Made by a program: the position numbers and the translations under genes. The notes beneath the pieces were generated by a model. It saw only the letters and a list, made by a program, of their open reading frames with translations. It was not told the DNA's origin and searched no databases. From assembly GCF_002929555.1 (NCBI RefSeq), contig NZ_PJJP01000036.1, positions 141,088-205,087 on the forward strand: a stretch of 64,000 nt of DNA, given 5' to 3'. Positions 24,557-33,508 of the stretch are shown here, one piece after another. The number at the start of each line of letters is the position of its first letter. Position 1 is the first letter of the stretch. The DNA comes from Cryobacterium sp. N22. Lineage in GTDB: Bacteria; Actinomycetota; Actinomycetes; Actinomycetales; Microbacteriaceae.

Positions 24557-26824
24557 TTAGTGCGAGTGGAACGTGCGGCTGATGACATCCATCTGCTGCT
24601 CGCGGGTGAGCCGGACGAAGTTCACCGCGTAGCCGGAGACGCGAATCGTCAGCTGCGGGTAGTTTTCCGGGTGCTCCATGGCGTCTTCGAGAGTCTCTTT
24701 GTTGAGCACGTTGACGTTCAGGTGGTACCCGCTGGCCGAGGTGAACGCGTCGAGCAGTCCGACCAGGCTGGTGATCTGCTCATCCTTGGTGTGGCCGAGA
24801 CCGCTGGGAACAACGGTGTTGGTCAGCGAGATGCCGTCCTGCGCTTCACTGTACGGGAGCTTGGCGACGCTGAGCGCCGATGCGAGCATGCCGTGTGTGT
24901 CGCGGCCGTTCATCGGGTTGGCACCCGGAGCGAACGGCTCACCCTTACGACGGCCGTCCGGCGTGTTGCCGGTGGCCTTGCCGTAGACCACGTTGGACGT
25001 GATCGTCAGGATCGACTGGGTGTGGATGGCGTCGCGGTAGGTCGGGTGCTTGCGGATCATCGTCATGAAGCGTTCCATGACGTCGATCGCGATGGCGTCG
25101 ACCCTGTCGTCGTCGTTGCCGAAGGCGGGGTAGTCGCCCTCGACGGTGTAGTCGACAACCAGGCCGGTCTCGTCGCGCACCGGGCGGACCGTGGCGTACT
25201 TGATGGCGGACAGCGAGTCGGCAACCACGCTCAGGCCGGCGATGCCGCAGGCCAGGGTGCGGATGATCTCCTTGTCGTGCAGTGCCATCTCGAGGCGCTC
25301 GTACGCGTACTTGTCGTGCATGTAGTGGATGCAGTTCAGCGCGGTGACGTAGGTCTCGGCGAGCCACTCGAGGGTCTCGAGGTAGGCCGGGAAGACGGTG
25401 TCGTAGTCGAGGACCTCGTCGGCGTTGGGCTGGGTGGCCGGTGCGATCTGCTTGCCGGACACCTCGTCGCGGCCGCCGTTGATCGAGTACAGCAGCGCCT
25501 TGACGGCGTTGACGCGGGCTCCGAAGAACTGCATCTGCTTGCCGACGCGCATCGGCGAGACGCAACATGCGATCGCGGCGTCGTCACCCATCTCGTTGCG
25601 GATGAGTTCGTCGGACTCGTACTGGATGGCCGACGTGTCGATCGAGACCTGGGCGCAGAAGCGCTTGAAGCCCTCGGGCAGCTTGTCGCTCCAGAGCACG
25701 GTCAGGTTCGGCTCCGGTGCGGGGCCCACGTTGTACAGGGTCTGCAGGAAGCGGAACGCGGTCTTGGTTACGAGCGGGCGACCGTCTTCACCGATGCCGG
25801 CGAGCGACTCGGTGACCCAGGTGGGGTCGCCGGCGAAGATGTCGTCGTACTCCGGGGTGCGGAGGAACCGGACGATGCGCAGCTTGATGACGAGGTCGTC
25901 GATGAGCTCCTGGGCGCCGGATTCGGTCAGGGTGCCGGCCTTGAGGTCGCGCTCGATGTAGGCGTCGAGGAAGGCCGCGTTGCGGCCGAACGACATTGCC
26001 GCACCGTTCTGCTCCTTGACCGCACCGAGGTACGCGAAGTACAGCCACTGAACGGCTTCCTTGGCGGTGGTGGCGGGCTTGGAGATGTCGGAACCATAGC
26101 TGGCCGCCATCTGCACCAGTTCCTTGAGGGCCCGGATCTGCTCCGAGTTCTCTTCGCGGGCACGGATGATGTCCTCGGTCGAGGGCTCCATGTCCAGCTC
26201 GGCGCGGTCGTTCTTCTTGCCGGCGATGAGGGCGTCGACGCCGTAGAGGGCGACGCGGCGGTAGTCACCGATGATGCGGCCGCGGCCGTAGGCATCCGGG
26301 AGTCCCGTGATCAGGTGGCTGCTGCGCGCACGACGCACACCGGGAGGGTAGACGTCGAAGACCGCGGTGTTGTGGGTCTTGCGGTAGTCGGTGAAGATCG
26401 TCTCGAGCTCGGGCGACACGGGGTAGCCGTAGGTCTCGAGGGAGGTGGCGACCATGCGCCAGCCGCCGAACGGCATGATCGCACGCTTGAGCGGCGCATC
26501 CGTCTGGAGTCCGACGATGACCTCGTTGGCCTCGTCGATGTAGCCGGGCTTGTGCGCGGTGATGGACGACGGGGTGGTCGCGTCGATGTCGTAGACGCCC
26601 TTTTCGCGCTCGACCGGGAACATCGCGGACAGCTTTGCCCAGATGCCGGTGGTGCGCTCGGTGACGCCGGCGAGGAAGCTCGCGTCGCCGAGGTACGGCG
26701 TGTAGTTGCGCTGGATGAAGTCGCGCAGGTTGATCGAGTCCTGCCACGGGCCGCTGACGAATTCGGCGGGGCCGGTTTCTGCAAGACCCTGCTGGTCGCT
26801 TCGGATGCCATCTGTGACGGTCAT
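24557..26824 (-). CDS. pflB: Formate acetyltransferase (pyruvate formate-lyase)
   Basis: 755 residues, standard length. The adjacent catalytic cysteines are in [16 protein letters not shown]. The glycyl-radical loop near the C-terminus is RVSGYAVNF with Gly731. It converts pyruvate and CoA to acetyl-CoA and formate without oxygen. The ATG at 26824 lies in an ATGACCGTCACAGATG context, 29 codons inside a longer open frame. pflA follows directly. Two GGACC...GGTCC palindromes lie upstream, suggesting oxygen- or redox-dependent control. Presence of this pair indicates fermentative or hypoxic metabolism. Confidence 0.95.
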   Translation of the reverse strand: MTVTDGIRSDQQGLAETGPAEFVSGPWQDSINLRDFIQRNYTPYLGDASFLAGVTERTTGIWAKLSAMFPVEREKGVYDIDATTPSSITAHKPGYIDEANEVIVGLQTDAPLKRAIMPFGGWRMVATSLETYGYPVSPELETIFTDYRKTHNTAVFDVYPPGVRRARSSHLITGLPDAYGRGRIIGDYRRVALYGVDALIAGKKNDRAELDMEPSTEDIIRAREENSEQIRALKELVQMAASYGSDISKPATTAKEAVQWLYFAYLGAVKEQNGAAMSFGRNAAFLDAYIERDLKAGTLTESGAQELIDDLVIKLRIVRFLRTPEYDDIFAGDPTWVTESLAGIGEDGRPLVTKTAFRFLQTLYNVGPAPEPNLTVLWSDKLPEGFKRFCAQVSIDTSAIQYESDELIRNEMGDDAAIACCVSPMRVGKQMQFFGARVNAVKALLYSINGGRDEVSGKQIAPATQPNADEVLDYDTVFPAYLETLEWLAETYVTALNCIHYMHDKYAYERLEMALHDKEIIRTLACGIAGLSVVADSLSAIKYATVRPVRDETGLVVDYTVEGDYPAFGNDDDRVDAIAIDVMERFMTMIRKHPTYRDAIHTQSILTITSNVVYGKATGNTPDGRRKGEPFAPGANPMNGRDTHGMLASALSVAKLPYSEAQDGISLTNTVVPSGLGHTKDEQITSLVGLLDAFTSASGYHLNVNVLNKETLEDAMEHPENYPQLTIRVSGYAVNFVRLTREQQMDVISRTFHSH

Positions 26825-26900
26825 ATGGTGTGCTCTCCTTGTAGGATCGAGGCTTTCCCGCTGACGGGGGTGTTTATCCCACGGTGCGGGCCTTGAGAGC

Positions 26901-26916
26901 AGGACCACGAGGTCCC
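26901..26916. promoter_or_regulatory. Proximal GGACC-n4-GGTCC palindrome upstream of pflB
   Basis: AGGACCACGAGGTCCC contains 5-bp perfect arms with a 4-nt spacer, 77-92 nt upstream of the pflB ATG. The arms match those of the distal palindrome at 26985-27000. Confidence 0.45.
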
Positions 26917-26984
26917 AGCTGTTGCCACGGTGCCGGTGGTTCGCCCTCTATTTGGAACACTACCCTCCGAGAAGGCCCGTCAAC

Positions 26985-27000
26985 CGGGACCTTGGTCCCG
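26985..27000. promoter_or_regulatory. DosR/DevR-like palindrome upstream of pflB
   Basis: CGGGACCTTGGTCCCG is a perfect 7-bp inverted repeat with a 2-nt centre. It resembles the mycobacterial DosR core GGGAC-n4-GTCCC. Located 161-176 nt upstream of the pflB start and 24 nt beyond the end of the neighbouring gene. Confidence 0.55.
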
Positions 27001-27023
27001 TATTCACCTCCAGTTGGGGGGTG

Positions 27024-27926
27024 TCATCCGGGGGTGATCGAGCGCAGTTCGAACTCCCGCACCGGCTGAGCGGAGCTGGCCGCGCAGGTGCTGAGCAGCG
27101 GCGCCGACAGGCTCTCGGCGAGCCGCACCGCGAGCTGTTTTCCGCCGTGGTTGAAGCTCACGGTGTGCACTCCCCCTGATTCCGTCCAGGACTTGTAGTC
27201 GAAGGCGTCGATTCGGTCGTCGCCCCGGTTCGCCCGGGCGAACGCCGCTGCCGCTTGCACCACATTGGGCAGCGAGCTGCGGCCCCGGAACCAGCGCGGT
27301 TCGATGCGGCCGTCGAGGTAGGCGTCGACCAGGTCTGGGGCTTCGGCGCCGGTCACCCGGCCGTAGTACAGGCCGTGTGGGAACAGGATCAGGGTGGCCG
27401 CGAACCTGTCTCCGCCCAGGTGCGAGCATTCCCAGGTGGCGGCCGGGTAGGCCTGGGCGAGCGCGGTGACCACCGGCCGCCCCTTCACGGCGCAGCACTG
27501 GTCGTGCCGGGCATGGGTGCACACGCAGATGAGCGGCTCGGTCGACGGCGTGCCGCTCGCCCCGTCCAACGGAACCTGCAACAGCTCGGCGGGATCGGAC
27601 ACCATCCCCCAGTGCACCCGTTCGTGGCCGACCCTGGCGTCAACGGCCGCCCACCGCCACTCGGTCTGGGCTCGCCGTTGGTGCGCACTACGGCCGGTGC
27701 GACGGATGGCCAGCGGGCGGATGCCCGCGGATTCGACGCGGGTCACCAGGGCCCGGGCGAGTGCGGGGTCAAGCGGCGACTGCAGGAACGCGTGTGCGCC
27801 CCAGGCCCCGTCGACCTCGACGAGGAACCAGCGTTCGCCGTAGCCGGCCGTGCCGGGGAGCGGATCGCCGCGCTCCAGCGAGCGATCGCTGCACGGCAAC
27901 CAGCCGGGGGCGGAGGGGAGGCTCAT
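27024..27926 (-). CDS. Sucrase/ferredoxin-like family protein (thioredoxin-like [2Fe-2S])
   Basis: 300 residues. It has the family's two cysteine-rich motifs, LICVCTHARHDQCCAVKGRPV (about 135-155) and AATWECSHLGGDRFAATLILFPHG (about 165-190), which in these thioredoxin-like ferredoxins would ligate a [2Fe-2S] cluster. The C-terminus has no added domain. Probably an electron-transfer protein. Its start overlaps the stop of the JmjC-type oxygenase (ATGA), so the pair is coupled. It could reduce or support the oxygenase iron, but this is inference. Confidence 0.82.
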   Translation of the reverse strand: MSLPSAPGWLPCSDRSLERGDPLPGTAGYGERWFLVEVDGAWGAHAFLQSPLDPALARALVTRVESAGIRPLAIRRTGRSAHQRRAQTEWRWAAVDARVGHERVHWGMVSDPAELLQVPLDGASGTPSTEPLICVCTHARHDQCCAVKGRPVVTALAQAYPAATWECSHLGGDRFAATLILFPHGLYYGRVTGAEAPDLVDAYLDGRIEPRWFRGRSSLPNVVQAAAAFARANRGDDRIDAFDYKSWTESGGVHTVSFNHGGKQLAVRLAESLSAPLLSTCAASSAQPVREFELRSITPG

Positions 27927-29182
27927 CGCACCACCAGGACACCCTCGCGCACCAGGCGGCGGGCCACCACGAGCGAGGACGCCGCATCCAGTCCGTCCAG
28001 GCCGCCGGCCTGCACGGTCTGCCCGGTGAGGATCTGCGTCAGGGCGTCGGCGGCCTCCGCCGGGAGCGTCACCGTCTTGTCCGGCAGTGCGAGGGACACC
28101 TCACCGGGGTTCGGGCCCGGCCGGGACCGGGCGCCGAGCCCCTGTCGCAGACTCACGGTGGTGGCCTCGTGCAGGGCTGTTGCTGCCGCTGTGGTCGCCA
28201 GGGGTGCGATCGGCTCGGCTCGGGTGGAGGCTCGCACGCGGCGGGCCAGTCGCCGGGACACCGCCTGGGCCGGCGTGGGGTCCGCCGGGGCCGGGTCCGC
28301 GCCGGTGAACCGGGCGAAGTCGTCGACGGTGTCGGCCAGCAGGGCGCCGACGGCCTGGGCATCCGTGAGGTCGATGCCCAGGGGAAGGGCGGCGCGCAGG
28401 CTCTCGGCGGCCGCCGCGTGCGCGACCGCCTCGCGCAGCACGTCGTGGCGGGTGAGGGCGGCGACGCCGATGGTCAGGTGGATCGAGGTGCCGCGCAGCG
28501 CCGTCGCCGAGTGGATCCAGCCCCGGGGCAAATAGAGCACGTCGTTGGGCCGGAAGACCTCGTCGATGGCCGGATCGTTCTGGGCCTGCAGCTCCACGAC
28601 ACGGCGATGATCGGTCCACGGCTGGTCGCGGAGTGGTCGCGAGTGCACCGGCGGGTGGATGAGCCAGCGCTTCTCCCCCGTGATCTGAAGAACGAAGACA
28701 TCGTGCACGTCGTAGTGCGCATCGAACCCGCGCTCGGAGGCCGGGGTGACGTAGGCGTTCACCTGGACAGGGTGCCCGAGGTCGCTCGCCAGCCGCCGGG
28801 TGAATTCGGCCAGCGGAGGCCAGGTGCGATGCAGCCCCTGGAGCACCAGGGTGGCTCCGTCGGTGAACTCGTCGAGCACCTTGTCGGCGCTGACCTGATC
28901 GGCGACCTCGGCACCCAGGCCGCCCGGTGCGGTGAACCGGCCGGGGTCGAGCACTGTGCCCTCCCGCGCCATGCGCACAAACGGGGTGCGCAGGCCCCGG
29001 TGGGCGACCAGCTCGTCGACGGCGTCTGCCGAGAAGAGGTCATCGAACCTGCCCGGCAGTGCGGCGGCGCGGGTGAAGAGCGGCCGGCGGTCCCAGTAGT
29101 CGGTGGCGAAGACATCCGGCGATACCGGGAGCAAGCGCGCGAGCGCGGGACGATCGCTCGCCCCGCGCCCCTCGCTCGTCAT
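27923..29182 (-). CDS. JmjC/cupin 2-oxoglutarate oxygenase (ROX family, protein hydroxylase type)
   Basis: 419 residues. The JmjC-type core has the iron triad His156-x-Asp158 (FDAHYDVHDVFVLQ) and His224 (YLPRGWIHSA), with EKRWLIHPPVH between them. A helical dimerisation and winged-helix-like C-terminal region follows, as in YcfD/ROXA-type ribosomal oxygenases that hydroxylate Arg or His of ribosomal proteins. The substrate here is not known. Immediately upstream, with a TGATG stop/start overlap, is a small Asp/Gly/His repeat protein that is a possible substrate. Immediately downstream is a ferredoxin-like protein. Confidence 0.85.
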   Translation of the reverse strand: MTSEGRGASDRPALARLLPVSPDVFATDYWDRRPLFTRAAALPGRFDDLFSADAVDELVAHRGLRTPFVRMAREGTVLDPGRFTAPGGLGAEVADQVSADKVLDEFTDGATLVLQGLHRTWPPLAEFTRRLASDLGHPVQVNAYVTPASERGFDAHYDVHDVFVLQITGEKRWLIHPPVHSRPLRDQPWTDHRRVVELQAQNDPAIDEVFRPNDVLYLPRGWIHSATALRGTSIHLTIGVAALTRHDVLREAVAHAAAAESLRAALPLGIDLTDAQAVGALLADTVDDFARFTGADPAPADPTPAQAVSRRLARRVRASTRAEPIAPLATTAAATALHEATTVSLRQGLGARSRPGPNPGEVSLALPDKTVTLPAEAADALTQILTGQTVQAGGLDGLDAASSLVVARRLVREGVLVVR

Positions 29183-29436
29183 CAGGCGGTTCCGTCGGCG
29201 CCGCCGTCGTGACCTTCTGGATTGGCGCCGCCGTCCGCGATGCCCTCGCTCGAGGCGGAGCCGTCGGCCCCACCGTCGTGGCCCGCCGGGTTGGCGCCGC
29301 CGTCCGCGGTGCCTTCTCCGGCGTCCGCGGTTCCGTCGGCACCGCCGTCATGGCCCGCCGGGTTGGCGCCGCCATCGGCCGTGCCTTCGTTCGGATCCGC
29401 GCCGGATGTCGTGATGTCGTCGTCGTTGATGCCCAC
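29182..29436 (-). CDS. Small acidic triple-repeat protein
   Basis: 84 residues starting at a GTG (29436) with a perfect GGAGGT ribosome site. After a short leader (MGINDDDITTSGADPN) the protein is three near-identical 19-residue repeats at residues 17-35, 41-59 and 64-82, pattern EG(T/I)ADGGANP(A/E)GHDGGADG, separated by TADAG and SASS. It has no Cys, Lys, Arg or aromatic residues and no membrane segment, and should be disordered. Stop and start overlap (TGATG) with the JmjC hydroxylase gene. It may be that enzyme's substrate, a metal-binding peptide, or a stress protein. No family is assigned with confidence. Confidence 0.8.
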   Translation of the reverse strand: MGINDDDITTSGADPNEGTADGGANPAGHDGGADGTADAGEGTADGGANPAGHDGGADGSASSEGIADGGANPEGHDGGADGTA

Positions 29437-29535
29437 TGGATACCTCCGTAGCCGTAACCGGGCGCCGGCTGACGCCCAAGGTGATAGTACGTCGCAGCTC
29501 GCCCCGATGGCAGTGCCCGGCAAGAAATCACCGTC

Positions 29536-29560
29536 GGTTGAGCCTGTCGAGCCCGGTGAC
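29536..29560 (-). repeat. Isolated copy of the 31.5-kb repeat core, opposite orientation
   Basis: GGTTGAGCCTGTCGAGCCCG and following bases, read in reverse, give CTCGACAGGCTCAACC, the core of the tandem array at 31488-31890. It sits 35 nt past the stop of the DUF222 gene, so related sequences flank that gene in inverted orientation. Confidence 0.6.
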
Positions 29561-29594
29561 CCAGAATCCGGACTCGGGCACCCTCGTGCCGTGG

Positions 29595-31397
29595 CTACTC
29601 GTCTTGTCGTCGGGTCTTCGGGTCGTGGGCTCGGTGCTGGGGTGGTTTCCGCCAGGTGCCGGTGGGGTCGATCCAGTGCGGGGCTTTGACTTCGGGCAGG
29701 CCCAGGACCATCCGGATTTTCCAGCCGCCGGCGTCGTCGATGCCGTGGTGGTGGCGCCAGCACAGCAGCACCCCGTTCGAGACGTTCGTGGGGCCGCCGT
29801 GCTGCCACGGCACCACATGGTGCACCTCGGTCCACTGTGGTGGGCAGGTGCAGCCCGGGATGATGCAGCCGCCGTCGCGGGCGGTGATCGCCTTGCGTTG
29901 CATCGGGGTGAAGCAACGGACCTTGTCGCCCAGGGCGAGGACGGCGCCGGTGCCGCCGAAGAAGACCGGCCGGAAGCCGCCGTTGTCGACCATCTGGTTG
30001 ATGGTGCGCATCGAGATGGGCCCCTCGACGCCGTCGATCCAACCGACCCCGACGCCGGCCTGCAGGTCGGCCGCGTTCACGTGCACCATCACCGTGGGTG
30101 GCATGCCGCCCATGGTCGGGGTGCGGGGGTCTTGGGCGACCTGCACGAGGATGCCGCGGAGGATGTCGGCGCGTTTCTGGCCGCCGTCGCGTTCGTCGAG
30201 GATCTCGCCGGGCACCAGTTCGCCGGCCTCGATGCGCTGCTGTTCCTCTGCGGACGGAAACGCGGGTGCGCTGCGCGCGGACAGGAAGGAGTCGAACAGG
30301 GTCTGCATGATGCCCTTGAGCTCCGGCGTCACGCCACCGCGCAGCGGGTGCAGCCCCTGGGCCAGCTTGCCAAACGAGAAGGTGGACTTCGCCTCAAAAA
30401 CCGCATCGTTCGGGGCGGCCCCGTCGGGATTCAGCACCGCCTGCCACGTCGCGGCCATCTCCCGGATCCGGTCCGCCGGGAAGGTGAACCCGGCCGAAGC
30501 GCCGAGGCGAGCGATCGGGCCGGTGCAGACCGGATCGGTGCCGGTGTCGGTATCGCCGGGGCCGGGGGTCCGGCCGAAGACGGATCCGGTCGCCGATTCC
30601 ACCAGGGCGGCCTCCCCGCCATCGACCTGGGTCTGGTTCGCGTCGAAACGGCCGTGCACCTTGTAGTCGGCCAGGCCCGTCACGATGGCCTCGGCCGCGT
30701 CGATACCGATCTCGCCAGCGGTCAACGCCGCGGCCACGAAGGGGAACTCCGGCTCCCGCACTATGCCGCCCAACATCCGCGGGGCCACCTTCTCACCCAG
30801 GACCAGCCGCCGTTTCATCTCCCAGACCGACGTGCCGGTCAGCCGGCTCAGCAGATCGGTCTGGTGCGAGGTGCCCAACCGCCACGCCAACGACTCGGTG
30901 CCCAGCGCGGACCGGGACCGGTAACCGACCACGGTCGCGGTGGCCACCCGGGCGGCATCCACCGGCCGGCCGGTCCGCTCCACCATCTGGGTCAGCGCGA
31001 CCACCTCCGGGTCGCTCAACGCATTCACGTCGATGGAATCCATCACCGCACGCACTAGGCGCGCCGCGTCGTCCAGCGCCTGCAGTTTCTCGCCGAAGAC
31101 CCCGGTATGAGCACGCTGCACCCCGGGCAGCTCGGCCGGATCCCGCCACTCGGGCTTCGGCTTGGACGGGCGGCGACCGGCCGGGCCGGTGCCGTTGCCG
31201 ATGCCGCGACCGGACTCCGTATCAGTGGCGCCAACTAGGCTGGCGGCATTCGAGCCGGAAGCATCCGAGTGGGCGGCATCTATGCCGGACGCATCCGGCG
31301 CCGGAGCGGCCAAGGCGGTGTTCCAGTCGTGAAGATTCGAACCGGCGGGAGAGGTTCCCGTCGGTGCGGTGGAGCCACTATCCAGCTCGTCGTCCAT
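29595..31397 (-). CDS. DUF222 and HNH endonuclease domain protein
   Basis: 600 residues. A Ser/Gly/Ala-rich N-terminus (~1-80) precedes the DUF222 domain (~90-480), with VVALTQMVERTGRPVDAARV, MLGGIVREPEFPFVAAALTAGEIG and KRADILRGILVQV. The C-terminal HNH nuclease is CIIPGCTCPPQWTEVHHVVPWQHGG...NGVLLCWRHHHGI with zinc-type cysteines and HH-N-H residues. Such genes occur in many copies in Microbacteriaceae and are suspected mobile or selfish elements, though the function is unproven. A second family member begins at 63354. Related repeats lie on both sides of this gene. Confidence 0.88.
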   Translation of the reverse strand: MDDELDSGSTAPTGTSPAGSNLHDWNTALAAPAPDASGIDAAHSDASGSNAASLVGATDTESGRGIGNGTGPAGRRPSKPKPEWRDPAELPGVQRAHTGVFGEKLQALDDAARLVRAVMDSIDVNALSDPEVVALTQMVERTGRPVDAARVATATVVGYRSRSALGTESLAWRLGTSHQTDLLSRLTGTSVWEMKRRLVLGEKVAPRMLGGIVREPEFPFVAAALTAGEIGIDAAEAIVTGLADYKVHGRFDANQTQVDGGEAALVESATGSVFGRTPGPGDTDTGTDPVCTGPIARLGASAGFTFPADRIREMAATWQAVLNPDGAAPNDAVFEAKSTFSFGKLAQGLHPLRGGVTPELKGIMQTLFDSFLSARSAPAFPSAEEQQRIEAGELVPGEILDERDGGQKRADILRGILVQVAQDPRTPTMGGMPPTVMVHVNAADLQAGVGVGWIDGVEGPISMRTINQMVDNGGFRPVFFGGTGAVLALGDKVRCFTPMQRKAITARDGGCIIPGCTCPPQWTEVHHVVPWQHGGPTNVSNGVLLCWRHHHGIDDAGGWKIRMVLGLPEVKAPHWIDPTGTWRKPPQHRAHDPKTRRQDE

Positions 31398-31487
31398 AGC
31401 CCCATTCTCTCACGAATCGAAGATTTATGCGAGGGAATCTCAACATTTAACGAGTCAACATCGTAGTTTTTTGCACGCTGGAGAAGA

Positions 31488-31890
31488 CGGCTCGCGGGGT
31501 CTCGACAGGCTCGACCAACGAGATTGATGCGTTCTCGACGTCGGCTCACGGGGCTCGGCCAACGAGATTGGGACGTTCTTGAGGGCGGCTCGCGGGGTCT
31601 CGACAAGCTCGACCAGCGGAGATGGGCGCGTTCTCGAAGTCGGCTCACGGGGTCTCGACAGGCTCGACCAACGAGATTGGTGCGTTCTTGAGGGCGGCTC
31701 ACGGGGTCTCGACAGGCTCGACCAACGAGATTGATGCGTTCTCGAAAGTCGACTCGCGGGGTCTCAACAGGCTCGACCAACGGGATGGGCGCGTTCCTGG
31801 AAACGGCTCGCGGGGTCTCGACAAGCTCGACCAACGAGATTGGTGCGTTCTCGAAGTCAGTTCTCCCGGTCTCGACCGGCGCTCAGACCC
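31488..31890 (+). repeat. 54-55-nt tandem repeat array
   Basis: This ~510-bp intergenic space (31398-31909) holds no supported gene. Eight units start GGTCTCGACAGGCTCGACCA or a variant at 31498, 31596, 31651, 31705, 31760, 31814 and 31868, plus a truncated unit at ~31550. Spacing is 54 or 55 nt. The whole unit is conserved (core, ACGAGATTGGTGCGTTCTCGA, GGCTCGCGGG), so there are no unique spacers. Units 2, 6 and 8 are decayed. The leftmost ~90 bp, next to the DUF222 start, is AT-richer and probably holds its promoter. Confidence 0.9.
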
Positions 31891-31909
31891 CGCGCGCAGG
31901 ACCGCCGCG

Positions 31910-33298
31910 CTAGAGCTTCTTGCCGGGGTTGAGGATCGAGTGCGGGTCGAACGCCGCCTTCACCCGCAGCTGCAGGTCGCGCAGCACCGGGCCGAGCTCG
32001 TCATCGAGGTGTGCCCGCTTGAGCACACCGATGCCGTGCTCCCCCGACGCCGACCCGCCCAGCGAGATGGCCAGGTCGATCACCCTGGCGAACGCCGCGT
32101 GCGCCTTGTCGATCTCGGCGGGCACCGCGGGGTCGTAGCCGATCACCGGATGCAGGTTGCCGTCGCCGATGTGGCCGCCGGTGCTGATCGGCACGTCGAG
32201 TTCCCTGGAGATCTCGGCCAGGCCCCGCAACAGGGCGCCCAGCTCGGAACGTGGCACCGTGATGTCCTCGTTCAGGCAGCCGCCGCGCACCGCCTGCACG
32301 GCCGGGTGCAGCAGACGCCGTGCGCTCATCAGCCGCTCGAGCGACTCGGCGTCATGCGCGATGGTGACCTCGCCGGCTCCGGCGGCTCGCAGCACCTCGG
32401 CGTAGGCCTCGACGTCGTCGTGGGCCTGGCCGATCTGGTCCGACTGCACGAGCAGCAACGCGCCGGCCCCGGCGGGCAGGGTCGAGGCCGGATCGAAGGC
32501 ATTGATCGCGGCGATGCAGGAACCGTCGAGGAACTCGACGACACTCGGCCTGCGGTCGCCGGCGACGATGGTGTTGGCGGCCGCCAACGCATCCGCGGTG
32601 TTGGCGAAGGTCGCCGCGACACCGGAGGGGGCACCGGGCTTGGGCAGCAGGCCCACGGTGATCTCGGTGATGATGCCCAGGGTGCCTTCCGAACCCACCA
32701 GCAACGCGGTGAGGTTGTAGCCGGCGACACCCTTGATGGTGCGTTGGCCGGTGCGCACGATCGACCCGTCGGCGAGCACCACCGTGAGCTGGCGCACGAA
32801 GTTACCGGTGACGCCGTACTTGACACAGAGCATCCCGCCGGCGTTGGTGGCCACGTTGCCGCCGATGGTCGAGGCGCGCCACGAGCCGGGGTCCGGCGGG
32901 TAGAACAGGTCGACGGCCTCGGCCGCACGGGCGAGCGCGATGGTGCGCACGCCGGCCTGCACCGTGGCGGTCTGGTTCGCGGCATCGACGACCAGGATCT
33001 TCTTGAGCCGGGTGGTGCTCAGCACGATGGCGCCGTCGATCGCGTTGGCCCCGCCGGCCAGTCCGGTGCGGGCTCCCTGCGGCACGATCGGGATGCGGTG
33101 GGCGGCCGCGATGGTGACCACGGCGGCCACCTCCTCGGTGCTGGCCGGAAACACCACGGCGAGCGGCTCGCCGCTCAGGGTGCCCTCGGACTGGTCGCGC
33201 CGGTTGCTCTCGGTGTGGGGGCCCGTCACGATCTGCGCGCTGGAGAGCACGGCGGAAAGCTCGGTGACAACTGTGGACGCGACGTCGATCATGGTCAT
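31910..33298 (-). CDS. FAD-binding oxidoreductase, GlcD/D-lactate dehydrogenase type
   Basis: 462 residues from the ATG at 33298 with AGAGGT upstream. The longer frame to 33505 has no initiation support. The PCMH-type FAD domain has VVFPASTEEVAAVV, VPQGARTGLAGGANA and PPDPGSWRASTIGGNVATNAGG. The C-terminal FAD-oxidase domain has ISTGGHIGDGNLHP (substrate and flavin histidines) and GSASGEHGIGVLKR. It oxidises a 2-hydroxy acid such as glycolate or D-lactate. Without GlcE/GlcF subunits nearby, a single-chain D-lactate or 2-hydroxyglutarate-type dehydrogenase is also plausible. Confidence 0.88.
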   Translation of the reverse strand: MTMIDVASTVVTELSAVLSSAQIVTGPHTESNRRDQSEGTLSGEPLAVVFPASTEEVAAVVTIAAAHRIPIVPQGARTGLAGGANAIDGAIVLSTTRLKKILVVDAANQTATVQAGVRTIALARAAEAVDLFYPPDPGSWRASTIGGNVATNAGGMLCVKYGVTGNFVRQLTVVLADGSIVRTGQRTIKGVAGYNLTALLVGSEGTLGIITEITVGLLPKPGAPSGVAATFANTADALAAANTIVAGDRRPSVVEFLDGSCIAAINAFDPASTLPAGAGALLLVQSDQIGQAHDDVEAYAEVLRAAGAGEVTIAHDAESLERLMSARRLLHPAVQAVRGGCLNEDITVPRSELGALLRGLAEISRELDVPISTGGHIGDGNLHPVIGYDPAVPAEIDKAHAAFARVIDLAISLGGSASGEHGIGVLKRAHLDDELGPVLRDLQLRVKAAFDPHSILNPGKKL

Positions 33299-33508
33299 GG
33301 ATACCTCTGCTGGATACGCACCGTCGACCGGTGCCTCATCGACGCGCCCACTCGTCAGACCGCGCCCGGGCCACAATTCTATGCAGGTGATTTCACGGTG
33401 ACCTGCTCTTTGGCAAGGTCGGCAGCGCAATTTTCTGCCCTGCCCCCGCTTTGCATATCTCACCCTCGCCCCGGGCGCTAGGGGCCTTGTGCGGGCATCG
33501 GGCACGGG

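Noticed and set aside
31280..31834. 184-residue open frame across the repeat array on the minus strand (repeated LVGRACRDP segments)
   Set aside because: It is the translation of the 54-55-nt repeat, includes frame-shifted unit junctions, overlaps the DUF222 start and has no ribosome site.
31488..31890. Possible CRISPR array
   Set aside because: The full 54-55-nt unit is conserved, with no variable spacers, and no cas genes are present.
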